A stretch of DNA of 64,000 nt from Nannocystis pusilla (lineage in GTDB: Bacteria; Myxococcota_A; Polyangia; Nannocystales; Nannocystaceae), in assembly GCF_020073745.1 (NCBI RefSeq), contig NZ_JAIRAU010000035.1:152342-216341 (forward strand). Reading direction: 5' to 3'. Position numbers and translations under genes: made by a program. The notes under the pieces were generated by a model. That model saw nothing but the letters and a program-made list of their open reading frames with translations, was not told the DNA's origin and searched no databases. This document shows positions 54,203-62,309 of this stretch, one piece after another (position 1 is the stretch's first letter; each line of letters begins with the position of its first letter).

Positions 54203-55927
54203 TCACCAGCCGTCCTCGAGCGCCCCCACGCCCGCCCCCAGCGGCGTCAGCGCCAGATCTGCCGCCGTCACCGGCCCGCCCGGCGTCGCCGTCGGCGCCA
54301 CGAACAGCAGCGGCAGCGGCCCGGCCCCGTGCGACCCCGCCAGCAGGCCCACATGTGTCAGCGGCTCCGCGAAGCAGTGCTCGACGATCGGCGTCCACGT
54401 GCTCCCGTCGCTCGATCCCATCCCGCGCACGCAGGCCGCGCCGGCCATCCCCTCGAGCCGCACGAACACCACTGTCTCGTCGGCCAGCCCCACCACCCCC
54501 GTCAGCTCCGTCGCCTCCGTCGTCGCCCCCGCCGTCGCCCGCAGCTGCACCCGCAGCGGGTGGTCGTCGGCCGCGCGACAGACCGCCAGGTACGCCGCAT
54601 CGGCGGCCAGCCCCGCGCGAGCCCCCACGCACGCCTTCGCCCATGGCTCGACGTGGCTGCTCGGCACCGCCACCGCCGCCGACCAGACGAACGCCTCGTC
54701 ACCGAGCTCCACGCCGGCGAACACCCCCTCGTCGCTGCTGCCCCACAGGTCCTCCGAGTCGACCGTCACCGCCACGATCGCCGCGTCCTCGCGCGTCGGC
54801 GCCCCACAATCGTCGGCGAAGCAGGTGAACGGCCAGCCCTGCGGCCCCGCCGTGTTCGCCCACGGGTCCTCCCCGCGGTTGATCTGGTTGGTGGCGATGT
54901 GATGCACCTGCGCCTGCTCGGCCTCCGTCCACGCGTCCTCGTCGTCGGCCACCCACACCCGACTGACCAGCCCGGCCGCGCGCACCGCCTGTGCCACTGT
55001 CACATCCCCGATCTCGAGGTTGTGCACGATCGCCTCCGGGTGGTCTGCCAGCGCCGCCGCGTCGCTCAGCCCCGGCGCCACGAAGGCCGCCCGCGCCCCC
55101 GCGTCGCCGCCGACGTAGCTCGCCAGCGCCCCCGACGGGTCGCCGAGGTCGCCGCCCGTCAGCATCACGATCACCCGCCCGCGCCACGCCTCGAGCCGCG
55201 GCCACGTGCACTCGCCCGCCGTCACCGCCACCTGCAGCGTCGTCGCGCCCGGGCACGCCGCCAGCAGCTCGGCCGGCCGCACCAGCGCCTCGCCGAACGC
55301 CGCCGTCAGCAGCGCGTCGAGGTCCTCCGGCCCGTGCGCGACAAGATCGAAACCATCCTTCAGATCGATCCACAGGGTCACCACCTCGTGCTCGGGCACG
55401 ACCCGTGAGAACGCCGCCACCAGGCCCAGGCACTGCGACAGCGTGCGGCACTGCGAGTCGGCGTCGATGATGTCGGTGTGGTACACGAACCAGTCGCCCG
55501 CGATCGACGACTCGAACGACTTGCCGACGTGCACGTCGAGCTCGAGCGAGCGGATCCTGTGATAGACGAGCTGGTCGATCAGCGACTCGTGGCGCTGGAA
55601 CGCGTTGTGGGACGACTTCTGCCGCACCTCGTGGTAACGCGGCCCGCTCGCCTCCACCCCCGTCGTCGTGTCGCCGGTCGACATCTCCCCCGTCGTCGTC
55701 GTGTCCGCGGTCGTCGACCCCGAGGTCGTCGGCGCCGAGGTCGTCGTCTCCGAGGTCGTCGCGGTCGACGTCGAGCTCGTCTCCGTCCCCCCGCTCGTCG
55801 GGTTGCCCGCGGTCGTCGTCGAGCTCTCACCCGGGCCGGAGCCGCTCGAGCTCCCGCTCTCGGTCGACGCGGGCGCTCCGCCGCAAGCGAACAGGATCGT
55901 GACCAGCGGCAGCGCGCGGCGCAGCAT
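54203..55927 (-). CDS. PI-PLC-like lipoprotein
   Basis: A 574-residue lipoprotein. The signal LPLVTILFAC gives acylation at Cys15, then comes a Ser/Thr-rich stalk of about 80 residues (TTSETTTSAPTTSGSTTADTTT), probably surface exposed. The catalytic domain contains RQKSSHNAFQ and RSLELDVHVGKS, matching the active-site H...E.D.H of calcium-dependent PI-phospholipase C, and VTLWIDLKDGFD as a second metal strand. It is likely a secreted phosphodiesterase acting on phospholipids, which would fit a predatory lifestyle, but the substrate is inferred. ATG 55927 is preceded by GGTGAG at 9 nt. Confidence 0.85.
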   Translation of the reverse strand: MLRRALPLVTILFACGGAPASTESGSSSGSGPGESSTTTAGNPTSGGTETSSTSTATTSETTTSAPTTSGSTTADTTTTGEMSTGDTTTGVEASGPRYHEVRQKSSHNAFQRHESLIDQLVYHRIRSLELDVHVGKSFESSIAGDWFVYHTDIIDADSQCRTLSQCLGLVAAFSRVVPEHEVVTLWIDLKDGFDLVAHGPEDLDALLTAAFGEALVRPAELLAACPGATTLQVAVTAGECTWPRLEAWRGRVIVMLTGGDLGDPSGALASYVGGDAGARAAFVAPGLSDAAALADHPEAIVHNLEIGDVTVAQAVRAAGLVSRVWVADDEDAWTEAEQAQVHHIATNQINRGEDPWANTAGPQGWPFTCFADDCGAPTREDAAIVAVTVDSEDLWGSSDEGVFAGVELGDEAFVWSAAVAVPSSHVEPWAKACVGARAGLAADAAYLAVCRAADDHPLRVQLRATAGATTEATELTGVVGLADETVVFVRLEGMAGAACVRGMGSSDGSTWTPIVEHCFAEPLTHVGLLAGSHGAGPLPLLFVAPTATPGGPVTAADLALTPLGAGVGALEDGW

Positions 55928-55980
55928 GCGAGCAGCTCACCGCCCGCCGCCGCCCCTGTCAAGCGCCGCCCCTTGCGACC

Positions 55981-55994
55981 TGTCCTGCGGGACA
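55981..55994. repeat. Dispersed repeat copy upstream of PI-PLC-like gene
   Basis: TGTCC-TGCG-GGACA is a perfect 5-bp-arm copy in the divergent region between the PI-PLC-like and ku genes (55928-56227), which shows no other obvious signal. Confidence 0.7.
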
Positions 55995-56227
55995 TCTCAT
56001 TCGTGTCCCGACCGACTCCGGCGAGCCTCGTCTCCGCGACGATCGCGCGGCCGGATGCCTCGCGGGCGTGATCGCCGCCCCGCGCGTGACGGCCCTGCAG
56101 GCCGCGCTGAGCCTGCTCTGCGCCTCGCCGCCCACTCCTCCGCGTGCGCGAGCGATCGTCCGAGCATCCGCCCCGCCGCGGCGGCCCACCAGCTTGACAG
56201 CGCGGCGTCGCGCGCTAGGAGTCCGGC

Positions 56228-57175
56228 ATGGCGGCCAGGGCAATCTGGGAAGGAACCATCGGCTTCGGCCTCGTGCAGATCCCCGTCGGGCTGTACTCCG
56301 CCGAATCGCGGCACGATCTCGACTTCGATCTCCTCGATCGCCGCGACATGTCTCCTGTCGGGTATCAGCGGTACAACCGCGAGACCGGCGAGCCTGTCGA
56401 ATGGGACGACATCGTCAAGGGCTACGCCGTCAAGAAGGGCGAGTACGTGATCCTCGAGCCCGAGGACTTCAAGCGCGCCGCCGTCAAGGCGACCCAGACC
56501 GTCGACATCGTCCAGTTCGCCGACGAGGCCGACATCGACCCGACCTACTTCGAGAAGCCGTACTACCTCGTGCCCGGCAAGCGCGGCGCCAAGCCGTACG
56601 TGCTGCTGCGCGAGGCCCTGCGCAAGACCGGCAAGGTCGGCATCGCCCGCGTCGTCATTCGCACGCGCGAGAGCTTGGCCGCCGTCATGGTCAAGGGTGA
56701 CGCGCTCGTGCTCGAGCTGCTGCGCTACGCGCACGAGCTCACCCCGGCCGAGGAGTTCGACCTGCCTGCGGGCAAGGACGCGCCCAAGGTGTCGCCGCCC
56801 GAGCTCAAGATGGCCGAGCGGCTCATCGACGAGATGACCGCCGAGTTCAAGCCCGAGGAGTTCAAGGACACCTACCACGACGAGCTGCTGGCCTTCATCC
56901 AGCGCAAGTACAAGGGCGAGGAGGTCGAGGAGGTCGACGTGGAGGCCGAGGCGCCGCCGAGCAACGTGGTCGACATGATGGCGCTGCTGAAGAAGAGCCT
57001 CGCGCGCAAGCCCGCCGTCACCAAGGCCGAGGCGGCCGGCGCCGACCGGAGCCGCAACAAGCCGCGCAAGACCAGCGCCCGCAACGAGCCGGCCAAGCGG
57101 GCCAAGAAGGCCGCCGCGCGCAACCCCAAGAAGCCGGCCAAGCGCCGCAAGACGGCCGCGCGAAAGGCGGCCTAG
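56228..57175 (+). CDS. ku: Bacterial Ku, DNA end-binding protein
   Basis: A 315-residue Ku homodimer subunit that binds broken DNA ends and recruits LigD. It begins ARAIWEGTIGFGLVQIPVGLYSA, the family's opening strands, and contains YQRYNRETGEPVEWDDIVKGYAVKKGEYV, the hallmark segment. The C-terminal extension (from about residue 255) is Lys/Arg/Ala-rich, as in Ku proteins whose tail helps slide along DNA. The ligD start lies 1 bp after the stop, so the two form an operon. Confidence 0.96.
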   Translation: MAARAIWEGTIGFGLVQIPVGLYSAESRHDLDFDLLDRRDMSPVGYQRYNRETGEPVEWDDIVKGYAVKKGEYVILEPEDFKRAAVKATQTVDIVQFADEADIDPTYFEKPYYLVPGKRGAKPYVLLREALRKTGKVGIARVVIRTRESLAAVMVKGDALVLELLRYAHELTPAEEFDLPAGKDAPKVSPPELKMAERLIDEMTAEFKPEEFKDTYHDELLAFIQRKYKGEEVEEVDVEAEAPPSNVVDMMALLKKSLARKPAVTKAEAAGADRSRNKPRKTSARNEPAKRAKKAAARNPKKPAKRRKTAARKAA

Positions 57176-57176
57176 C

Positions 57177-59942
57177 GTGTCGCTCGCGCGCTACCACCAC
57201 AAGCGCGACTTCGCCGTGACCCCCGAGCCGCGGGGCAAGCGGCCGCGGGCGCGCGAGCGCGGCGAGTTCATCGTCCACAAGCACGCCGCGCGCCGGCTGC
57301 ACTACGACCTGCGGCTCGAGCTCGACGGCGTGCTGAAGAGCTGGGCCGTGCCGCGCGGCCCCAGCCTCGACCCCGCGGACAAGCGGCTCGCCGTGCACGT
57401 CGAGGACCACCCGCTCGAGTACGGCAAGTTCGAGGGCACCATCCCGCAGGGCGAGTACGGCGGCGGCGCGGTCGTGTTGTGGGATCGCGGCCGCTGGTAC
57501 CCCGACGGCGACCCGCACGCCGCCTACCGCGCCGGCAAGCTCAAGTTCCGCCTCGAGGGCGACAAGCTGCACGGCGGCTACACCCTCGTGCGCATGCACG
57601 GCCGCCGCGACGACGACCACGACAACTGGCTGCTGATCAAGGAGGACGACGAGGACGCCAGCGACGACGGCGAGGTCCTCGTGCGCGACCGCCCCGAGAG
57701 CGTCATCAGCGGTCGCACCGTCGAGCAGATCGCCGCCGGCGAGCCGGCCGTGACCAAGAAAAAGGCCGCGCGCAAGACGGCCACCAACAAGACGGCGGCG
57801 AAGAAGACGACCAACAAGAAGGCCGCGGCAAAGGCCACCAACAAGAAGGCCGCCAAGAAAGCCACCAACAAGACGGCCGCCGCCAAGAAGACGACCAACA
57901 AGAAGGCCGCTTCAAAAAGAGCCACCAACAAGAAGGCCGCGCGCAAGCAGGCCGCCAACGACACCCGCCGGGTCGTCGCCGCCGCGACCCACAAGTCCCC
58001 CGCCGGTCGGGCGAAGAAGTCGGCGAAGAAGAGGACCGCGGCGAGGAAGAAGTCGACCGCCGCGGACGACGGCGCGACCCGCCCGCTGCCTGCGCGCATT
58101 CCTCCGCAGCTGGCCACATTGGTCGACAAGGTCCCCGACGGCGACGATTGGTGCCACGAGATCAAGTTCGACGGCTATCGCCTGCTCGTGCGCGTCGACG
58201 GTGACGACATTCGCCTGATCACCCGCGGCGACCAGGACTGGACCGAGCGGCTCGCCCCGCTGGCGAAGGCCTTGAAGCAGCGCCTCGGCGACCATCGGGC
58301 CCTCGTCGACGGCGAACTGGTGCACGTCGACGACGACGGCCTCACGCGCTTCGGCCCGCTGCAGGCCGCGCTGTCGGAGGAGCGCACCGGCGAGCTCGTG
58401 TTCTACGCCTTCGACCTGCTCGACCTCGACGGTCACGACCTGCGTCCGCTCCCGCTCTCCCAGCGCAAGGAGCTGCTCGCCGAGTTGCTCCCGCTCGAGG
58501 ACGCGCCCGGCCGCGTGCGGTTGTCGGAGCACATCGTCGGCGGCGGCGCCGAGCTGCTCGCCCGCGCCTGCGCGCTCGGGCTCGAGGGCATCCTCGCCAA
58601 GCGGCTCGACGCTCCCTACCGCAGCGGCCGCACCCGCGACTGGCTCAAGATCAAGTGCGGCCGCCGCCAGGAGGTCGTCGTCGGCGGCTATGCCAGCGCG
58701 CGCAGCGGCTCGCGGGCGCTCGGCGCCCTGCTCGTCGGCGTGTTCGACGACGCCGGCGAGCTGCGCTACGCCGGCAAGGTCGGCACCGGCTTCGACTTCG
58801 CCGAGGCCGCGCGTCTGAAGAAGCTGCTGAGCGAGCGCGCCGTCTCGCGCTCGCCCTTCGCCGACCGCCTGCCGGCTGGCCTCGGGGACATCCGGTTCGT
58901 CCGCCCCGACCTCGTGGTCGAGGTCCGCTACGGCGAGTGGACCGGCGACAACCGCCTGCGCCACGCCGTCTACGAGGGCGTGCGCGAGGACAAGAAGCCG
59001 AAGCAGGTCCGCCGCGAGCTCCCGGCCGACGCCCCGGCGTCCGGCGCGGTGGAGGTCCTCGGCGTCCCGCTGTCGAACCCCGGGCGGATCCTCTTCCCCG
59101 ACGACAAGATCACCAAGCGCGACCTCGCCGAGTATTATGAGAAGATCCACGAGTGGATGCTCCCCCACGTCGCGGAGCGTCCGCTCAGCCTGGTGCGCTG
59201 CCCCGACGGCATCGGCAAGCCGTGCTTCTTCCAGCGCCACATGCGGCACGACATGCCGGCCGGCGTCGAGCCGATCGAGATCGGCGACCCCGACGAGCCG
59301 GCCTACGTCTACATCCGCGACGAGCGCGGCCTGATCGGCCTGGCGCAGATCGGCGCGCTCGAGCTGCACGCCTGGGGCGCCACGGTCGCCGCGCCCGACG
59401 GCCCCGACCGCATGGTCCTCGACCTCGACCCCGCCGAAGATGTCCCCTGGGACATGGTCAAAGGGGCTGCTCGTGCCATGCGCGAGCGCCTCGCCCAGCT
59501 CGACCTCGACAGCTTCCTCAAGACCACCGGGGGCAAGGGCCTGCACGTGGTCGTCCCGCTGACCGCGGGTCGCCAGACGTGGGCCGAGGTCAAGGGCTTC
59601 GCGCGCGCGCTCGCCCGCGAGTTCACCCTCGCCGACCCCGAGCATTTCATCGACGTCGCCAGCAAGCACAGGCGGCGCGGCAAGATCTACATCGATTACC
59701 TCCGCAACGACCGCGGCGCGACCAGCATCGCCCCGTACTCGCCGCGCGCCCGCGCCGGCGCCCCCGTGTCCGCGCCGCTGCGCTGGGCCGAGCTGGCCCG
59801 CCTCGGCGACCCGCAGGCCTACGACCTCACCTCGATCGTCACCCGCCTGGCCGCCCTGAAGAGCGACCCGTGGCGCGACCTGCCGCGCACCCGGCAATCG
59901 CTGACGGCCGCGCGGATGCGTGCGGCCGGCGTCAAGACATGA
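57177..59942 (+). CDS. ligD: ATP-dependent DNA ligase LigD (PE-ligase-polymerase)
   Basis: A 921-residue NHEJ enzyme with domain order phosphoesterase, ligase, polymerase. The PE domain (about 1-180) has FIVHKHAARRLHYDLRLE and the His ligands of the family. A Lys/Ala/Thr-rich linker of about 110 residues (NKKAA, KKATNK repeats) follows. The ligase has EIKFDGYR with adenylated Lys330 and GRTRDWLKIKC; the primase-like polymerase ends the protein with MVLDLDPAEDVPWD and KTTGGKGLHVVVPL. This order is that of Pseudomonas LigD, unlike the mycobacterial Pol-PE-Lig. It starts at GTG 57177. The repeat copy at 59441-59454 falls within the conserved DVPWDM segment. Confidence 0.96.
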   Translation: MSLARYHHKRDFAVTPEPRGKRPRARERGEFIVHKHAARRLHYDLRLELDGVLKSWAVPRGPSLDPADKRLAVHVEDHPLEYGKFEGTIPQGEYGGGAVVLWDRGRWYPDGDPHAAYRAGKLKFRLEGDKLHGGYTLVRMHGRRDDDHDNWLLIKEDDEDASDDGEVLVRDRPESVISGRTVEQIAAGEPAVTKKKAARKTATNKTAAKKTTNKKAAAKATNKKAAKKATNKTAAAKKTTNKKAASKRATNKKAARKQAANDTRRVVAAATHKSPAGRAKKSAKKRTAARKKSTAADDGATRPLPARIPPQLATLVDKVPDGDDWCHEIKFDGYRLLVRVDGDDIRLITRGDQDWTERLAPLAKALKQRLGDHRALVDGELVHVDDDGLTRFGPLQAALSEERTGELVFYAFDLLDLDGHDLRPLPLSQRKELLAELLPLEDAPGRVRLSEHIVGGGAELLARACALGLEGILAKRLDAPYRSGRTRDWLKIKCGRRQEVVVGGYASARSGSRALGALLVGVFDDAGELRYAGKVGTGFDFAEAARLKKLLSERAVSRSPFADRLPAGLGDIRFVRPDLVVEVRYGEWTGDNRLRHAVYEGVREDKKPKQVRRELPADAPASGAVEVLGVPLSNPGRILFPDDKITKRDLAEYYEKIHEWMLPHVAERPLSLVRCPDGIGKPCFFQRHMRHDMPAGVEPIEIGDPDEPAYVYIRDERGLIGLAQIGALELHAWGATVAAPDGPDRMVLDLDPAEDVPWDMVKGAARAMRERLAQLDLDSFLKTTGGKGLHVVVPLTAGRQTWAEVKGFARALAREFTLADPEHFIDVASKHRRRGKIYIDYLRNDRGATSIAPYSPRARAGAPVSAPLRWAELARLGDPQAYDLTSIVTRLAALKSDPWRDLPRTRQSLTAARMRAAGVKT
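59441..59454. repeat. Dispersed repeat copy within conserved LigD codons
   Basis: TGTCCC-CT-GGGACA is a perfect 6-bp-arm copy in the Pol domain, at DVPWDM, which other LigD proteins share as xPW. It shows the repeat can be produced by codon choice rather than by insertion. Confidence 0.6.
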
Positions 59943-59958
59943 GCTTCAGGACATGTCC
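59936..59958. terminator. CATGA...GGACATGTCC element between convergent genes
   Basis: GACATGAGCTTCAGGACATGTCC spans the ligD stop codon and lies just before the end of the convergent PHA-system gene. It belongs to the dispersed family, in a 3'-end position. Confidence 0.45.
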
Positions 59959-59971
59959 CCGAAGTCATTGA

Positions 59972-60277
59972 TCAGTGCGTCCCGGACGATGGCAGCAGGC
60001 GGTCGAGCTCGTCGTGGATCTTGCCCTCGACCGCGCCCCTGAAGCCGCCCAGCACCAGCGGCAGGTCGATCTCCACGCCGACGCTGGTCTCGTCGACGCT
60101 GATCGTGCCGCACGTCCCGCGGGCCGCGCCGCGCGGCGTGTCGAAGTTCAGCTGGTCGCCCTGCCAGTGCCAGCGGATCCCCAGCTTCGCCTCCATGCTC
60201 AGCGCCATCGACTCCGTCTTCTGCCGCGCCATCGCCTTCCCCAGGGCGTTCGGGCGGCGAATTCTGATGTTGCCCAT
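59972..60277 (-). CDS. Polyhydroxyalkanoic acid system family protein
   Basis: A 101-residue protein matching the PHA_gran_rgn layout: MGNIRIRRPNALGKAMARQ, then a Trp-rich strand IRWHWQGDQLNFDTPRG, an alternating hydrophobic strand SVGVEIDLPLVLG and a terminal helix FRGAVEGKIHDELDRLL. In other bacteria the family is encoded near PHA genes, but no PHA synthase is in the window. ATG 60277 is chosen over ATG 60289 and an upstream start because the family begins at this strand. It is convergent with ligD and divergent from fabV. Confidence 0.78.
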   Translation of the reverse strand: MGNIRIRRPNALGKAMARQKTESMALSMEAKLGIRWHWQGDQLNFDTPRGAARGTCGTISVDETSVGVEIDLPLVLGGFRGAVEGKIHDELDRLLPSSGTH

Positions 60278-60523
60278 GACCTGCAGCATGACTCGAGATG
60301 TGCGAGCGACCACCGACGGACGGCGTCAATCTCGGGGCCTGAACGACCGCCGATACACGCGATGCGCTGCACAGCACAGCCGCGCTCTCCGCGCTCGCAA
60401 GCGGCCGTCCGCGCCGCCGGACCGCGAACGCCTGCGCGCGCGCAGGCCCGGTCGCACCTGCGGACGCGCGCCCTCGCGCCGCGCTCCCCCGCCGCCGCGG
60501 CGGCGTGGTAGAAGGCCGCGGTC

Positions 60524-61795
60524 ATGCGCCTCGCTGTCCCGAAGTTCCAGTTCCGCTTCGTGCCCTCGCTCGGCCACGTCATCCACCCCGGCAACTTCCA
60601 CCCGGTCGGCGTCCAGCGCTCGGCCGAGGCGCTGGTCGACCGCGCGGCCGCCAGCGGCCTCTCGCGCGCCGACGGCGGCGCCTGGCTGGTGGTCGGCGGC
60701 TCGGGCGGCTTCGGCAGCGCCGCGCGCGTGGTCCTTGGGACATGTCTCGGAGCACATACGCTCAACGTCTCGTACGACCCCGCGCCGCAGCCCGAGAGCT
60801 CGAACAAGCTGCGCAAGATCGGCTCGCCCGGGTTCCACCGCACGCTGGCGATCGAGCGGCGCCTGCGGGCGCGCGGCCTGGTCGCCCGCACGGTCCTCGG
60901 CGACGCGTTCGACCCCGCGGTGCTCGACGCGGCGGCGCAGGAGATCCGCGACCACCTCGGGGGCAAGCTGCACGGGCTGGTGTGGGCGCTGGCGGCCCCG
61001 CGGGCGACTGACCCGCGCACCGGCAAGCCGGTCCAGAGCGCCCTCAAGCCGCTCGGCAAGCCGGCCACCGTGCGCACCTTCAGCGGCCGCGGCGAGACCC
61101 CGGCCGACCTGCCGAAGCTCGTCGAGCTCGAGCTGCCGCCCGGCAGCCCCGAGGAGGCGGTCGCCACCCAGTTCGTGATGGGCGGGCGGATCGTCGAGCA
61201 GTGGATCGAGGCCCTGCTGCAGCGCGACCTGCTGGCGCCCGGCTTCACCCTGGCGACCATCTCGTACCGCGGCAACCCGCTCAACGCCGCCGTCTACCGC
61301 AACGGCCTGATCGGCCTCGCCAAGGCCGACCTCGAGTTCTACACCCGGGCCATCGACGCCGTCCTGCGCGCGCGCGTCGGCGGCCGCGCGGTCGCGGTCG
61401 AGGGCCCCGCCGTCGTCACCGAGGCCTCGGGCGGGATCCCCGGCGTCCCGTACTACATGGCGCTCGTCCGCGACGTCCTCGGCGACCGCTTCGAAGACCC
61501 GCTCGCCTCGATGCTGCGCCTGTTCCGCGACAAGCTGCCCGCCGGCGGCGACCCCGTCGTCGACGCCGAGGGCCTCGTCCGCCTCGACGACGTCGAGCTC
61601 GACGAGGCCGTGCAGGCCGAGCTGTCGGCCCGCTTCTTCGCCGGCAAGCCCGGCGACCCGTTCGACCCCGAGCTCTACCAGAGCTTCATGGACGAGTACG
61701 CCCGCACCCGCGGCTTCTGCATCCCCGGCGTCGACTACGCCGTCGAGTTCGACACCGACGAGGTCTGCCGGCTCGCCCCCGCCGCCGCTGATTGA
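60524..61795 (+). CDS. fabV: FabV/TER-type enoyl reductase
   Basis: A 423-residue enoyl-ACP or trans-2-enoyl-CoA reductase of the large SDR-like FabV family. Motifs are GGSGGFGSAARV (NADH binding), the Tyr258-x8-Lys267 catalytic pair in YRNGLIGLAKADLE, and RTFSGRG. The family YSLASPRRT motif reads WALAAPRAT here, with Trp in place of Tyr. Length is slightly above the usual 400. ATG 60524 has no strong ribosome binding site. The repeat copy at 60737-60757 encodes LGTCLGAH where homologues have similar length, so it is not an insertion. A hairpin with 15-bp arms lies 20 bp after the stop. Confidence 0.9.
   Translation: MRLAVPKFQFRFVPSLGHVIHPGNFHPVGVQRSAEALVDRAAASGLSRADGGAWLVVGGSGGFGSAARVVLGTCLGAHTLNVSYDPAPQPESSNKLRKIGSPGFHRTLAIERRLRARGLVARTVLGDAFDPAVLDAAAQEIRDHLGGKLHGLVWALAAPRATDPRTGKPVQSALKPLGKPATVRTFSGRGETPADLPKLVELELPPGSPEEAVATQFVMGGRIVEQWIEALLQRDLLAPGFTLATISYRGNPLNAAVYRNGLIGLAKADLEFYTRAIDAVLRARVGGRAVAVEGPAVVTEASGGIPGVPYYMALVRDVLGDRFEDPLASMLRLFRDKLPAGGDPVVDAEGLVRLDDVELDEAVQAELSARFFAGKPGDPFDPELYQSFMDEYARTRGFCIPGVDYAVEFDTDEVCRLAPAAAD
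60737..60757. repeat. Dispersed repeat copy in fabV
   Basis: GGGACATGTCTCGGAGCACAT contains GGACATGTC within the FabV nucleotide-binding region, read as LGTCLGAH. Confidence 0.5.
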
Positions 61796-61814
61796 TCGGA
61801 CATGTTCTAAACTA

Positions 61815-61860
61815 CATGAACGAAGGAGCATGCCCGAACGAGCACGCTCCTTCGTTCATG
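61815..61860. terminator. Long hairpin downstream of fabV
   Basis: CATGAACGAAGGAGC (61815-61829) and GCTCCTTCGTTCATG (61846-61860) are perfect 15-bp inverted arms with a 16-nt loop. It is the strongest stem in the window and begins 20 bp after the fabV stop. No U-tract follows. Confidence 0.65.
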
Positions 61861-61954
61861 CGGTGATTCACCCCGGCGGGTTTCGACTCCGAACACCGCG
61901 GCGAAGGTCTCGCTCGCCCGCGCCGACGCCGCTCGGACCGCCACCGGCAAGGCC

Positions 61955-62073
61955 CGCGGAGCACCGCCGACCCCCGCCGCGCGCGTGCCATCGCCGGGAC
62001 CGCCACCGACGAGGCGCTGCCGACCCCGCGGAGCACCGCTGACCCCCGCCGCGTGCCATCGCCGGGCCGCCAC
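61955..62073. repeat. Two-copy direct repeat of about 50 bp
   Basis: 61955-62006 and 62027-62073 share CGCGGAGCACCG, GACCCCCGCCGCG and TGCCATCGCCGGG in the same order, with a few substitutions and small indels. Function unknown. Confidence 0.65.
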
Positions 62074-62309
62074 GACGAGACTGCGGACCCCGCGGACCCG
62101 TCCTCCGCGACCTCGCCTGCGCGCAGGCCGTCGCCGGGCCCGGCGGGCCCGCCGCATCCTCAGTGAGTCAGCCCTCGTCCGGCTCGCCGCGGCTTCGCGG
62201 TCGGCGGTACCCGGCCGCATGCCACCTGTCCCCAGGAGCAGCTCGACCGCCGCGCGCTGCCTCACGCGCGTGGGTGCGCGCGCGCGAGATCGCGTAACCT
62301 CCGCCTCGC

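Larger units (their letters stand above)
61796..62309. other. Intergenic region fabV / RlmI-like
   Basis: This 514-bp region has no convincing gene. It contains repeat-family half-sites (GGACATGTT at 61798), the 15-bp hairpin at 61815-61860 and a roughly 50-bp direct repeat at 61955-62073. Confidence 0.6.
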
